Shown in pieces: positions 11,167-21,119 of a DNA stretch of 64,000 bases. The translations under genes were made by a program, and so were the position numbers. Source of the DNA: Methylophilus medardicus (lineage in GTDB: Bacteria > Pseudomonadota > Gammaproteobacteria > Burkholderiales > Methylophilaceae); contig NZ_CP040948.1 in the NCBI RefSeq assembly GCF_006363955.1, positions 1 to 64,000 on the forward strand. The letters are read 5' to 3'. Each line of letters opens with the position of its first letter. The first letter of the stretch is position 1. Below the pieces are notes generated by a model that saw only the letters and a program-made list of their open reading frames with translations, was not told the DNA's origin and did no database searches.

Positions 11167-11793
11167 CTATTTGGCTTGTTGTGCATGAAAAGCCGTCATG
11201 AGGTTGCGATAATCTGGGATGTGGTTGGCGCATAGTGTGCCCAGACCCTCGATATCTCGCCGCCAGTCGCGTTGCAGTTCACAAGCAACCCCAAACCAAG
11301 TCATCATTTGGGCGCCAGCGGCTTCCATGCGGCGCCAGGCGGCATCGCGTGTGATCTCATTAAACGTACCGGAGGCGTCTGCCACCACAAATACTTCAAA
11401 ACCGGCTTCGATCGCTGATAATGCTGGGAAAGCGACACACACCTCCGTTACGACCCCTGCCAGAATCAGTTGCTTTCTGCCGGTTGCTTTAATTGCCTCT
11501 ACAAACGCGTCGTTATCCCAAGCGTTAATTTGCCCCGGGCGTGCGATATATGGCGCATCAGGAAACATTGCGGTTAACTCTGGCATGAGCGGGCCGTTAG
11601 GGCCAGTTTCAAAGCTCGTGGTCAAAATGGTGGGCAAGTCAAAAAACTTGGCGGTATCAGCCAGCGCCAGCACATTATTTTTGAAGCGGTCCGGCTCGAT
11701 ATCGCGGACCAATGATAACAAGCCCGCCTGATGATCTACTAGTAATACCACCGCGTTGTCTCGGTCAAGGCGCAAATAAGGGTTGTGATTCAT
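11167..11793 (-). CDS. ycaC: Isochorismatase-family cysteine hydrolase, YcaC-like
   Basis: A 208-residue member of the isochorismatase/cysteine hydrolase superfamily, closest in appearance to E. coli YcaC, whose physiological substrate is unknown. The catalytic Asp is in VVLLVDHQAGLL near residue 20 and the nucleophilic Cys in GVVTEVCVAFPALSA near residue 118; the conserved cis-peptide region precedes that Cys. Length and motif spacing match YcaC. The ribosome binding site AGAGGA lies upstream of ATG 11793. It follows the pirin gene by 45 bases on the same strand, so the two are probably one operon, divergent from the LysR remnant that may once have controlled them. Confidence 0.88.
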   Translation of the reverse strand: MNHNPYLRLDRDNAVVLLVDHQAGLLSLVRDIEPDRFKNNVLALADTAKFFDLPTILTTSFETGPNGPLMPELTAMFPDAPYIARPGQINAWDNDAFVEAIKATGRKQLILAGVVTEVCVAFPALSAIEAGFEVFVVADASGTFNEITRDAAWRRMEAAGAQMMTWFGVACELQRDWRRDIEGLGTLCANHIPDYRNLMTAFHAQQAK

Positions 11794-11838
11794 GATAGAA
11801 ATCCTCTCAATAATAGGTTGTTTAGAGCAAATGCAGCA

Positions 11839-12699
11839 CTATGCGGTGGCAAATCGCCCCTGGTTATAATCGTTAATGGCTTGGTCAATCTCCTCCCAGC
11901 GGTTCATCACAAAGGGGCCATGACCTACCACCGGTTCATTCAATGGCTCGCCATTGAGTAACAAAAGCACGGTGTCTTGTTGCGCCTGCAAAATGAGTGT
12001 GTCGCCTTCAGTTTGCATCACGGCCAGCTCTGCAGGGCGGATGGTATGAACCTCGCCCGTTTTCACTGCCCCATGCAGCACAAAAATGGCAGTGGTATGC
12101 CCCTCTGGCAACGTGAACGTGCTGCGTGTACCTGCGTTGAGGCGTACATCCCACACATTCATCGGGCTAAAGGTGCGTGCAGGACCTGTTTGTCCGGCAT
12201 ATTCGCCGGCAATAATCCGCACTTTACCGGCGTCGTCTGGCAGAGCTACTTCTGGGATTTGTGCGCGACTAATGCCCTGATAACCCGGCGCCGTCATTTT
12301 GTCTTTGGCAGGCAGGTTCACCCATAACTGGATCATTTCAAACGGACCGCCAGTGCGCGCATAGTCATCGCCATGATATTCCTCATGAATAATGCCAGAG
12401 CCCGCAGTCATCCATTGCACTTCGCCAGGACCGATGGTACCGCCAGCGTTGGTGGAATCATGGTGAGACACCTGCCCATCGTAGACGATGGTGACAGTTT
12501 CAAAGCCGCGATGTGGGTGCTGGCCGACACCACGGCGTTGTTCGGTGGGTTCAAATTGCGCCGGGCCTGCATAGTCCATCAGCAGAAAAGGCGAAATTTG
12601 TTCGGCGATATCGCGGTAAGAAAAAATACTTTGCACCGGAAAGCCGTCACCTACCCAGTGGTTGCCGTTACTACGTTTGATAAAGGCTAGTTTTTTCAT
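11839..12699 (-). CDS. Pirin family protein
   Basis: A 286-residue bicupin of the pirin family (E. coli YhhW group). Bacterial pirins bind iron, and some cleave quercetin-type flavonols; others act as redox-linked regulators. The N-terminal cupin carries the metal-binding signature around HPHRGFETVTIVYDGQVSHHDS, cited here by its residues His, His, Glu and His, and MTAGSGIIHEEYH follows. The C-terminal cupin is less conserved, as usual. ATG 12699 has the ribosome binding site AAAGGA. It is first in the pirin-ycaC operon and divergent from a frameshifted LysR gene. The true substrate cannot be read from the sequence. Confidence 0.9.
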   Translation of the reverse strand: MKKLAFIKRSNGNHWVGDGFPVQSIFSYRDIAEQISPFLLMDYAGPAQFEPTEQRRGVGQHPHRGFETVTIVYDGQVSHHDSTNAGGTIGPGEVQWMTAGSGIIHEEYHGDDYARTGGPFEMIQLWVNLPAKDKMTAPGYQGISRAQIPEVALPDDAGKVRIIAGEYAGQTGPARTFSPMNVWDVRLNAGTRSTFTLPEGHTTAIFVLHGAVKTGEVHTIRPAELAVMQTEGDTLILQAQQDTVLLLLNGEPLNEPVVGHGPFVMNRWEEIDQAINDYNQGRFATA

Positions 12700-12790
12700 G
12701 ATGGTTTCCTTTCAAGGGGATGTGATTGCATGGATCACACTATAAACCGATGACTTTTGAGGCACTAGATGGTTAAATGTGAAATTACTT

Positions 12791-12804
12791 TTCATTTAAA
12801 TGAA
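12791..12804. promoter_or_regulatory. Perfect 14-base palindrome in the pirin/LysR gap
   Basis: TTCATTTAAATGAA is a perfect palindrome in the gap between the divergent pirin and LysR genes, 17 bases before the preferred LysR start. Its place and symmetry fit a LysR-type operator (a T-N11-A-like dyad), but binding is inferred. Confidence 0.5.
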
Positions 12805-12820
12805 TAATTTAGGGTGTGCG

Positions 12821-13709
12821 ATGGACTTCAACGAAGCGGCGGTGTTTGTCAAAGTGGTGCAAGCCGGCAGTTTTAGTGCGGCTGCCAGGCAGTTGGGGAT
12901 ACCTACCTCGACCATTAGCACCAGAGTGGCGCGATTGGAGCAGCGCTTGGGCGTGACTTTATTGCAGCGGACCACGCGTCGCTTAAACTTAACCGAGGCA
13001 GGTACCTTATATTTTGAACATGCATCGACTGGGCTGGGCTATTTGCTTGAGGCGGAAGCGGCACTTGATGAAGCTCGCCAGCAACCGCAAGGTGTTTTAA
13101 AAATCACGGCACCTGCGGATATCGGCGATGCCTTGCTGGCGCACTTAACGGCGCAGATTCAGCAGGCCTATCCTGCATTGTCGATGGAGCTGCTGCTGAC
13201 TGAGCGCTATGTCGATCTTGTTGCCGAGGGCGTGGATGCCGCCATTCGCACGGGGGAGTTGCGTGATTCAAGTTTGATTGCCAAATCATTGGGGCGTATT
13301 CAATGGGCATTGTTTGCGAGCCCGCAATATTTAGCCTCTGCAGAGCCTAATCACGCCTGCAGACCTGAGTCAGCATCAATGCGTGCAATTTACGCCGATG
13401 GGCCGACAGCAATGGGAGTTGCAGCGCGCGAGCACCCTTCTCCGGGTGCCTTTGCCTGGCCGCACCTTAGTCAATAGCATTGGCGTGGTGAAGTCGATGG
13501 CCGAAAACGGGCAGGGCATCGCCATGTTACCGACCTTTATTTGCCAAGCCGCGGTGTCGACAGGCGGTTTGCAACCGGTGTTGCCTGATTGGCGAGGGCA
13601 GGCAGATGTCTTGCATCTGGTGTATCCCAAGCAACGCTTTATGCCGCCCAAGTTACGTGGGTTTATCGATTTGGCCGTGGCCTCGCTTAAACCTTTGTTC
13701 AGTGGCTAG
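12821..13709 (+). pseudogene. LysR-family regulator, frameshifted
   Basis: Would encode a LysR regulator of about 295 residues. The first frame, from ATG 12821, gives the full winged helix-turn-helix (MDFNEAAVFVKVVQAGSFSA, then GIPTSTISTRVARLEQRLG) and half of the effector domain up to SPQYLAS. The homology then continues one frame over (ITPADLSQHQCVQFTPMG, then VVKSMAENGQGIAMLP) to a stop at 13709. The switch lies at about 13337-13352 and needs a +1 shift, that is one extra base or two missing. The first frame runs on with unrelated sequence to 13477. It is either a true inactivating mutation or a sequencing error. Its pirin-ycaC neighbours are intact. Confidence 0.82.
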
Positions 13710-13959
13710 AAGCGAATAAGTTGTCACACCAAACACACAGGATGCGTGGGCAGCGCAGGGTTGCCTAGACCGCCCCGAATACCCTCTGTCGCATTCATGA
13801 CATTTCTGTATTATTTTGCCTTTTTTCTATTCAAAACAATCGTGTATCGCGTGAATTGTGCAGAGATTAAGCGCATGATTTATGTGCAGAATTAAAGATT
13901 CAAGTGGCATAGACCGTTGTTAGTTTATTCACAATCATAATAATTGAGGGAAAACTGCG

Positions 13960-15939
13960 TTGAACCCAACAGCAGAGGCAGCAGCATTGAACGCCGAAAT
14001 TGTGCAAATGCTGTATTCAAACAATCGTCGATCCTTGATGGCTGCCATCGTGGTTATGCTTTCGCTTTTGCTCGTCCAACGTCACCTCATTGATCATGTC
14101 ATTTTAGCGTTATGGTGCAGTCTGTTTGTCGCCGCTTACGGCGCACGTGTTGTATTAACTTATCACTATGAAAAAGACCAGCACCATGATTGGCATAGCC
14201 CGCAGTGGTTGCAGTGGTTTCGCGCCAGTGCTGGTTTTTGCGGCGTGGCTTGGGGCTTGGGCGGCATTTTACTTTTTCCTGAGACCAATACAGCGCACCA
14301 AGCATTTTTGATTTTTGCGCTGGTGGGCGTTTCGGGCGCGGGTATTGTGATTTATTCGGTGGATACTTTAACCACTAACTTGTTTACCGGCGGCATTCTC
14401 TTATTTATGATTCCGCGTTTTCTGCTGCATGGCAGTTCAGTCTCCCTGGCGCTCGCGGTGCTGTTTATCGTTTACGTCATCTATGTCACGGTGGCTGGCC
14501 GCAGTTTAGCGAGCAGTCTGCGCGAAAATATTTCGTTAAGAATCGCCGCTAACCTTGATCACAAAAACGTGCATCAGTTAGCCTATTATGACTTTTTAAC
14601 TGGCTTGCCTAATCGTCGTTTGTTGACTGACCGACTGAATGAGGCCTTTGCCCGTTGTGCGCGCCAGCAAACCTATGGCGCGGTATTGTGCCTAGACTTG
14701 AATAATTTTAAAGGGCTCAACGACAGCAAAGGGCACCAAGCGGGTGATGAGTTATTGCAACAAGTCGCTGCAAGGTTGCAGCAATGTTTGGATAAAAAAG
14801 ACACCGTTGCTCGCATGGGCGGAGATGAGTTCATAGCGGTGCTGGATGAATTGTCACTCAACAAAGCCGACGCCATTGCTGCCGCGCAAGCCTGCGCTGA
14901 AAAAATGATGGCGGTATTTTCTGAGCCGTTTGAGCTACAAAATAGCAAATATCGCACTGCACCAAGTATCGGCATCTGCCTTTTTCAAGGCGATCTTCAG
15001 CATGAAGCCGAGGTGCTGCGCCGGGCGGATATCGCCATGTATCAGGCCAAAAAATCGGATAAGCGGCATAGTATCCAAATGTATGACGAGCTAGTACATC
15101 CGGCGGTGGAAATGCGCGCAACCCTTGAGAATGAGCTGGCGTTTGCGCTGCAAGCAAATCAATTTGAGTTGTATTATCAAGTCCAGGTCAATGAGTTAGA
15201 GCAGCCTACCGGCGCTGAAGTCTTGTTACGTTGGTTGCATCCCACAATGGGGATGATCCCGCCGGACCAGTTTATTCCCTTGGCCGAAGAAAACGGTGAA
15301 ATTGTACCGATCGGGCAATGGGTGCTGGCGCAAGCCTGCTACCAACTCAAGGTTTGGTCTCGCTTTGCGCACACTGCGCAATTAAAGTTGTCTGTGAATG
15401 TGAGTGCTATTCAATTCAGTCAGCCGGACTTTGTGCCGATGGTGACGGAGATTGTGCTGGCAAGCGGCTGCGATGCACGCAATTTGCGCTTAGAGCTGAC
15501 CGAAAGTCTGATCGTAAAAAACATTGACGAGGTCATTGAAAAAATCAACGCGCTAAAAACCCTGGGCATCACGTTTTCACTGGATGACTTTGGGGTCGGC
15601 CAATCCTCATTATCGGTGTTGAAACGGTTGCCGCTCGACGAACTCAAGATTGACCGTAGTTTCATCAAAGACATTGCGGACAATAATTATGATTCGTTTA
15701 TTGTGCAAACCATTATCAATATGGGAAAAAACCTGAGCCACAGCGTGATTGCCGAGGGCGTTGAAATGCAGCAACAAATGGCCACGCTGCAACACATGGG
15801 TTGTCATGCATTTCAGGGGTTTTTGTTTAGCAGGCCTTTACCGCTGGCTGAATTTGAAGCCTGTCTGCAATCTGCAACCCAGACCACTGCGTTTGGGACC
15901 CCGCTGACGCCAGTTAAGCTGTTTTCAAGTACGCTATAG
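13960..15939 (+). CDS. Membrane GGDEF/EAL cyclic-di-GMP protein
   Basis: A 659-residue protein that should make and/or break cyclic-di-GMP. About five to six membrane segments fill residues 25-185, forming an integral sensor region with no recognised name. A GGDEF domain follows with an intact GGDEF at 287-291 (DFLTGLPNRR precedes it), then an EAL domain where the signature is EVL at 420-422; the catalytic Glu is kept. DDFGVGQSSLSVL and ELKIDRSFI are also present, so phosphodiesterase activity is plausible. Translation probably starts at TTG 13960 behind GAGGG; no in-frame ATG lies nearby. It stands alone and converges with recG. The net activity cannot be told from sequence. Confidence 0.88.
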   Translation: MNPTAEAAALNAEIVQMLYSNNRRSLMAAIVVMLSLLLVQRHLIDHVILALWCSLFVAAYGARVVLTYHYEKDQHHDWHSPQWLQWFRASAGFCGVAWGLGGILLFPETNTAHQAFLIFALVGVSGAGIVIYSVDTLTTNLFTGGILLFMIPRFLLHGSSVSLALAVLFIVYVIYVTVAGRSLASSLRENISLRIAANLDHKNVHQLAYYDFLTGLPNRRLLTDRLNEAFARCARQQTYGAVLCLDLNNFKGLNDSKGHQAGDELLQQVAARLQQCLDKKDTVARMGGDEFIAVLDELSLNKADAIAAAQACAEKMMAVFSEPFELQNSKYRTAPSIGICLFQGDLQHEAEVLRRADIAMYQAKKSDKRHSIQMYDELVHPAVEMRATLENELAFALQANQFELYYQVQVNELEQPTGAEVLLRWLHPTMGMIPPDQFIPLAEENGEIVPIGQWVLAQACYQLKVWSRFAHTAQLKLSVNVSAIQFSQPDFVPMVTEIVLASGCDARNLRLELTESLIVKNIDEVIEKINALKTLGITFSLDDFGVGQSSLSVLKRLPLDELKIDRSFIKDIADNNYDSFIVQTIINMGKNLSHSVIAEGVEMQQQMATLQHMGCHAFQGFLFSRPLPLAEFEACLQSATQTTAFGTPLTPVKLFSSTL

Positions 15940-15950
15940 GCGGTCCGCGC

Positions 15951-18002
15951 TTAGACTTTGATCCACTCTTCCCCTTGGCTTAACCAGCGCTGCAAATGGG
16001 CGGCAACGGCGGCGGGGTGGTTTTCAAGCAATCTGTCTGCGGTGACTTTGGCAATCTCTAATAGCGCGGCATCCCGTTCGAGGTCAGCAATTTTAAGCAT
16101 AGGCACGCCACTTTGACGGGTGCCCAGTAACTCGCCAGGACCGCGAATGTTTAAATCCGCCTGTGCAATCTGAAAGCCATCATTACTCTCAAAAATGACT
16201 TTTAGGCGTTGCCGACCAATTTGTGAGCATTGCTGTTTGCTATAAAGCAAAATGCATGTGCTTTTGGCTGCGCCACGGCCAACGCGACCACGCAGTTGAT
16301 GCAACTGACTCAAGCCCATCCGCTCCGCATGTTCAATCACCATTAAACTCGCATTCGGCACGTCGACGCCAACTTCGATCACGGTGGTCGCGACTAAGAG
16401 ATGTATCTCGTTGGCGGCAAAAGCTTGCATCACCGCCTGCTTTTCTGCCGACTTCATTCGGCCATGCACCAATCCGACCTTAAGTTGTGGAAAGGTCTGT
16501 TGCATGTAAGCAAACGTGTCGTTCGCCGTTTGCAATTGCAGCGTTTCTGACTCCTCAATCAGCGGGCATACCCAATAAGCCTGCTGGCCTTGCGCACAAG
16601 CGTCGTGCACCCGTTGCAATATTTCTTCACGCCGGTCATCGGCCACGAGTTTGGTCACAATCGGGGTACGGCCTGGCGGTAATGCATCAATCACCGACAC
16701 ATCCAGATCCGCATAATAGCTCATGGATAAGGTGCGCGGGATTGGGGTGGCTGACATCATGAGTTGATGCGGCTCAAGTTGTGCTTGTTGTCCTTTTTTG
16801 CGCAGTGCCAGTCGTTGGCCGACGCCAAAACGATGTTGCTCGTCAACAATCGCTAATCCTAACTGTTTAAACTGCACTTGATCCTGAAATAAAGCATGGG
16901 TGCCCACTGCGAGCATGGCTTCGCCGTTGGCTATTCTTGACAGTGAATGCTCACGTTCTTTTTTGTGCTGGCTGCCGGTCAACCAAGCGACTTCAATACC
17001 TAAAGGTACTAGCCAGCCAGCCAATTTTTTATAATGTTGTTCTGCCAGAATTTCAGTCGGTGCCATCATTGCCACTTGCCAGCCGTGTTCGATTAATTGC
17101 AACGCGGCGATACAGGCAACAATGGTTTTGCCACTGCCTACATCGCCTTGCAAGAGCCGCTGCATCGGGTGGGGTTGGGATAAGTCATGACTGATTTCTG
17201 CAATCACCGTTTGTTGCGCCGCAGTCAGGCTAAATGGTAACTGTGCCTGCAGTTGCTTCACCAGCGTTTGTGACGCAGCGATTTTGGGCGCTTGGGACTG
17301 TTTGCGACGCGCGTAATGCTGGCGCATCGATAATTGCTGTGCCAGCAATTCATCAAAAGCAAGCCGTTGCCAAGCCGGATGCGTGCGGTCTTCGAGTGCA
17401 GTGAGCGCCATGTCGGGCAGGGGCTGATGCAACAATCGCAGGCTACTGGCGAAGTCTGGCAACTGCAGGGACTGATACACCCACGCTGGCAGGGTTTCGA
17501 GTAAATTTGCAGGTTGTAACACCAAGTTGACTGCTTTGCGGATAGCGGCTTGGCTCAAGCCAGCCGTGCTCGGGTACACCGGGGTCAGTGCTTGATTGAC
17601 CGGCGTGTCCTCGCCAACTTTGCGTTGGGTCGGATGCACCATCTCATAACCGAAAAAGCCGGGACGCACCTCGCCAAACACGCGCAGGCGCTGACCAATT
17701 TGCATGGCGGTGACTTGGCTGGGGTAAAAATGTAAAAACCGCAGGTTGATGATGCCTGTGTCATCCTGTAGCCTGACATTGAGCATTTTGCGTGGTTTGT
17801 AACTGACTTCGTTATGAACGACAACGCCTTCTATTTGTGTTTGTTCACCCAGACGAAGATCACGAATAGCCGTAATGCGGGTTTCATCCAGATAACGCAA
17901 AGGGAGGTGAAGTAGTAGCGCTTGTATTGATGGTATACCCAGCTTGGCGAGCTGACTGCACAAGGCAGGCGTAAAACCTTTAATCTCGCTTAAGGAACGC
18001 AT
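15951..18002 (-). CDS. recG: ATP-dependent DNA helicase RecG
   Basis: Branch-migration helicase that regresses stalled forks and processes recombination intermediates. The 683-residue length is normal. It has an N-terminal wedge/OB-fold domain (RDLRLGEQTQIEGVVVHNE), helicase motif I GDVGSGKT, motif II in the form DEQHRFGVGQR (typical of RecG), motif III SATPIPRTL, and motif VI QLRGRVGRG. It is the last gene of the minus-strand set gmk-rpoZ-spoT-recG, 17 bases after spoT, the arrangement known in many proteobacteria. Confidence 0.97.
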   Translation of the reverse strand: MRSLSEIKGFTPALCSQLAKLGIPSIQALLLHLPLRYLDETRITAIRDLRLGEQTQIEGVVVHNEVSYKPRKMLNVRLQDDTGIINLRFLHFYPSQVTAMQIGQRLRVFGEVRPGFFGYEMVHPTQRKVGEDTPVNQALTPVYPSTAGLSQAAIRKAVNLVLQPANLLETLPAWVYQSLQLPDFASSLRLLHQPLPDMALTALEDRTHPAWQRLAFDELLAQQLSMRQHYARRKQSQAPKIAASQTLVKQLQAQLPFSLTAAQQTVIAEISHDLSQPHPMQRLLQGDVGSGKTIVACIAALQLIEHGWQVAMMAPTEILAEQHYKKLAGWLVPLGIEVAWLTGSQHKKEREHSLSRIANGEAMLAVGTHALFQDQVQFKQLGLAIVDEQHRFGVGQRLALRKKGQQAQLEPHQLMMSATPIPRTLSMSYYADLDVSVIDALPPGRTPIVTKLVADDRREEILQRVHDACAQGQQAYWVCPLIEESETLQLQTANDTFAYMQQTFPQLKVGLVHGRMKSAEKQAVMQAFAANEIHLLVATTVIEVGVDVPNASLMVIEHAERMGLSQLHQLRGRVGRGAAKSTCILLYSKQQCSQIGRQRLKVIFESNDGFQIAQADLNIRGPGELLGTRQSGVPMLKIADLERDAALLEIAKVTADRLLENHPAAVAAHLQRWLSQGEEWIKV

Positions 18003-18019
18003 GCTGGCATCACTTTGAG

Positions 18020-20236
18020 TTATTGGATGCGTTGTTCCACTTGGTTACCCTTGACCCGATTGATGCGCACGATTTGCTGAATTTTGCGCAAATTACGGAT
18101 GAGGGTAGCCAGGTGCACGCGGTTATGCACCTGTACGGTAAAGTTGACGTTGGAGTATTGGCTGCCATCACTGTTTTCGACACTGACGTTGTCAATGTTG
18201 GCATCTGCGTTGGAGATGGTGGCGGCTACTTTAGCCAGCATGCCGCGTTCGTCGACCACGGTGATACGCAAGTTCACGCTGAATAACTTTTTCGGATCCG
18301 CATCCCATTCGACGTCTAGCCATTTTTCAGGGTCCAACCTGAATTTGCGAATGGCTGGACAATCATGCGTATGAATGACCAATCCCTTATCTTTGTTGAT
18401 AAAGCCCAAGATTGGATCACCGGGGATGGGGCGACAACAAGGTGCAAATTGCACTGCCATGCCTTCAGAGCCACGGATGGTAATGGTGTCCAGCACTTTG
18501 CTAGATTTATCATCTGCGTCGGCTGGGTGCGCCAGCAACTGGTGTGCCACCATCAAGCTGTTACGCTTGCCTAAGCCGATATCAGTCAAAATGCCCTGGC
18601 GGGTCTTGGTGCCATAGTCGTTCATGACTTTTTGCCACTGTTTCTCAGCAATCTCGGCAGGCTCGATATGCATGGCGCGCAGCGCAACATTGAGCATACG
18701 CTCCCCCAGTTGTGCCGATTCTTCCACTTTTACCGTTTTCAGGTAATGGCGAATATGTGAGCGGGCTTTGCCGGTTACCACATAATTGAGCCAGGCCGGA
18801 TTCGGTTTAGCCAACGGCGCCGTGATAATTTCGACATGATCGCCATTGCGCATTTCGGTACGTAATGGCGCCAACTCATTGTTGATCTTGACCGCGACGC
18901 AACTATTGCCGACATCTGAGTGCACGGCATAAGCAAAATCAACCGCCGTTGAGCCGCGCGGTAACGCCATGATGTTGCCTTTGGGCGTAAAGACATACAC
19001 CTCGTCAGGAAACAGATCCACTTTAAAGTTTTCGAGAAACTCGTGGCTGTCTTCACTTTCGGTTTGAATCTCAACCAGTCTTTGCAACCATTGGTGCGTT
19101 TGTTGTTGCAGCTTGGTCAGATGGGCGTCGGTCGTTTTATATAACCAATGCGCAGCGACACCAGCATCAGCAATGTTGTGCATTTCTTGGCTACGGATCT
19201 GCACCTCAATCGGTGTGCCAAACGGGCCAAATAAGGTGGTGTGCAATGATTGATAGCCATTGGCCTTGGGGATAGCAATATAGTCTTTAAAGCGGCCGGG
19301 AATCGGCTTGTATAGTGCATGTAATGCGCCGAGGGCTAGGTAACAAGCCGCCGTATCTTTGACCACCACACGAAAACCGTAAATATCCCCAATTTGCGAT
19401 AATTTGGTCGATTTTTCGGCCATTTTTTTGTAGATACTGTACAAGTGTTTTTCGCGGCCAGCGACGTCATACTCCAGCTGGTAGTGCTTGAGTTGATTCT
19501 GAATGGCTTCCAGAATCTTGCTAATCACTTCTTTGCGATTGCCGCGCGCAAGGCGGATAGCCTTGTCAATCACACGGAAGCGATTCGGATATAGGTATTT
19601 GAGACTAAGGTCTTCCAGCTCGTGGTAAATCGGGTTCAAGCCCAGACGGTTGGCAATCGGGGCATAAATATCCAGTGTTTCCCGTGCGATGCGTTTTTGT
19701 TTTTCTGGGCGCATCGCCTCTAGCGTTTGCATGTTATGCAAACGGTCAGCTAGTTTGACCAAGATCACACGTACATCTTGGCTCATCGCCAGCAGCATTT
19801 TTCGGAAGTTTTCTGCTTGTGCCTGGGTCGCCGTTTGCAGTTCAACTTTGTCTAGCTTGGTTAAGCCATCTACTAAATCGGCCACCTGTTTGCCAAATCG
19901 TTCAGCAATCGCCGCACTGTCAACTTCCGTATCTTCAACCACATCATGCAGTAGGGCTGCCAGCAGCGTTGGCAAGTCAAGATGTAGCTTGGCCAGAATG
20001 CAAGCGACGGAGATCGGGTGGGTAATGTAGGGTTCGCCGGTTTTGCGGGTTTGACCGGCATGTGCCTGTTCGGCGTAGCGATACGCTTGCCAAACCAGCT
20101 GCACTTCTTCTTCGTTGAGGTATTTGCGGATCAGCTGTGTGAGCGGAGAATCCTCACGGTCAGCAGGGAGCAAGTCCACTTCTTCCAGAGGAGATCTGGA
20201 CTTGCGATGGGCAGGATCGCCTTGGCTGTGGGGCAT
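18020..20236 (-). CDS. spoT: Bifunctional (p)ppGpp synthetase/hydrolase SpoT
   Basis: Controls the alarmone (p)ppGpp in the stringent response. The 738-residue protein has the HD hydrolase domain (YITHPISVACILAKL and LLHDVVEDTE, near residues 70-100), the synthetase domain with RFKD and NGYQSLHTTLFGP, a TGS domain (VYVFTPKGNIMALPRG), and a C-terminal ACT domain (VNLRITVVDERGMLAKVA). The intact HD motif and the RFKD signature, found in bifunctional enzymes rather than in monofunctional RelA, support the SpoT/Rel call. It lies 6 bases after rpoZ. A separate relA may exist elsewhere. Confidence 0.95.
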   Translation of the reverse strand: MPHSQGDPAHRKSRSPLEEVDLLPADREDSPLTQLIRKYLNEEEVQLVWQAYRYAEQAHAGQTRKTGEPYITHPISVACILAKLHLDLPTLLAALLHDVVEDTEVDSAAIAERFGKQVADLVDGLTKLDKVELQTATQAQAENFRKMLLAMSQDVRVILVKLADRLHNMQTLEAMRPEKQKRIARETLDIYAPIANRLGLNPIYHELEDLSLKYLYPNRFRVIDKAIRLARGNRKEVISKILEAIQNQLKHYQLEYDVAGREKHLYSIYKKMAEKSTKLSQIGDIYGFRVVVKDTAACYLALGALHALYKPIPGRFKDYIAIPKANGYQSLHTTLFGPFGTPIEVQIRSQEMHNIADAGVAAHWLYKTTDAHLTKLQQQTHQWLQRLVEIQTESEDSHEFLENFKVDLFPDEVYVFTPKGNIMALPRGSTAVDFAYAVHSDVGNSCVAVKINNELAPLRTEMRNGDHVEIITAPLAKPNPAWLNYVVTGKARSHIRHYLKTVKVEESAQLGERMLNVALRAMHIEPAEIAEKQWQKVMNDYGTKTRQGILTDIGLGKRNSLMVAHQLLAHPADADDKSSKVLDTITIRGSEGMAVQFAPCCRPIPGDPILGFINKDKGLVIHTHDCPAIRKFRLDPEKWLDVEWDADPKKLFSVNLRITVVDERGMLAKVAATISNADANIDNVSVENSDGSQYSNVNFTVQVHNRVHLATLIRNLRKIQQIVRINRVKGNQVEQRIQ

Positions 20237-20242
20237 AGCTGT

Positions 20243-20458
20243 TTATGCTTGACCCTTTTTCTCTAACAATTCAACACCGATTTTGCCGGCTGCGATCTCG
20301 CGCAAGGCAATCACGGTTGGCTTGTCTCTTTGCGAGTAACCACTCACTAATGGGTCAGAGCCATTCGCCAATTGTCTGGCGCGGTAAGCGGCCACCAGTG
20401 TCAATTGAAAACGGTTAGGGATGTTGTCCAAGCAATCATCGACAGTAATACGTGCCAT
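20243..20458 (-). CDS. rpoZ: RNA polymerase omega subunit
   Basis: The smallest RNA polymerase subunit, which helps fold and assemble beta-prime and forms part of the ppGpp binding site. The 71-residue product matches family length, with the N-terminal [19 protein letters not shown] and the core VAAYRARQL. It lies between gmk and spoT, the standard order, so omega, which is needed for ppGpp response at site 1, is made next to the ppGpp enzyme. Confidence 0.97.
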   Translation of the reverse strand: MARITVDDCLDNIPNRFQLTLVAAYRARQLANGSDPLVSGYSQRDKPTVIALREIAAGKIGVELLEKKGQA

Positions 20459-20507
20459 AAAAACCTCTTAATGTGTGAGCCTACATGCAACGCAAGTGCG
20501 CGCTGGG

Positions 20508-21119
20508 TCAGGTAAGTGATTGAATCAATGACGCGTGGCAAGCAACCTGGCGGTTTAACTGCAAGCGCTGTGCGCGAACAATCGCCATCAGATCCTGCAA
20601 GGCCACGTCAAAATTATCATTTATTGTAACATAATCAAACTCATGCACGTGACGCATCTCTTCCCGCGCAGCCGCTAAACGTTGCGTGATGACGGCTTCG
20701 CTATCCTGTCCGCGACTGTTGAGTCGATGCGATAACGCCTCAATGGAGGGCGGTAAAATGAAGATTGAAGTCACATTCGGGAACAGGGTGCGTATCTGTT
20801 GTGCGCCTTGCCAGTCTATCTCGAGAATGACATCGCGGCCTGCGGCCAATGCGCTTTCCACTTCACTTTGCGCGGTGCCATAGCGTGCACTGTGTACGTG
20901 GGCACTTTCTAGAAAGCCGCCCTGATCTAGAATCTGTAAAAAAGCAGGTTCGGACACAAAATGATAATGAATGCCATCTTCTTCACCCGGGCGCGGCGCG
21001 CGCGTGGTGTGTGAAACGGACAATTTTAGGATGGGGTCTTGTGCCAACATGGCACGCACTAAGCTGGTTTTCCCCGCGCCAGAGGCCGCAGAGATCACAA
21101 ATAAATGGCCGTGACTCAT
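20508..21119 (-). CDS. gmk: Guanylate kinase
   Basis: Phosphorylates GMP to GDP with ATP. About 203 residues, with P-loop SAASGAGKTSL near the N-terminus, the GMP-binding segment SHTTRAPRPGEEDGIHYHF, and DVILEIDWQGAQQIRTLFP, all typical. ATG 21119 is preferred because it overlaps the stop of the upstream Anbu gene in ATGA form and gives the usual N-terminus MSHGHLFVISA; another in-frame ATG lies at 21131. Neither has a clear ribosome binding site, so translational coupling to Anbu is likely. It heads gmk-rpoZ-spoT-recG. Confidence 0.95.
   Translation of the reverse strand: MSHGHLFVISAASGAGKTSLVRAMLAQDPILKLSVSHTTRAPRPGEEDGIHYHFVSEPAFLQILDQGGFLESAHVHSARYGTAQSEVESALAAGRDVILEIDWQGAQQIRTLFPNVTSIFILPPSIEALSHRLNSRGQDSEAVITQRLAAAREEMRHVHEFDYVTINDNFDVALQDLMAIVRAQRLQLNRQVACHASLIQSLT

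Noticed and set aside
11073-11200. Plus-strand ORF of about 42 codons behind AGGAG
   Set aside because: It contains the inverted repeat and runs into the ycaC coding region on the other strand; no family resemblance.
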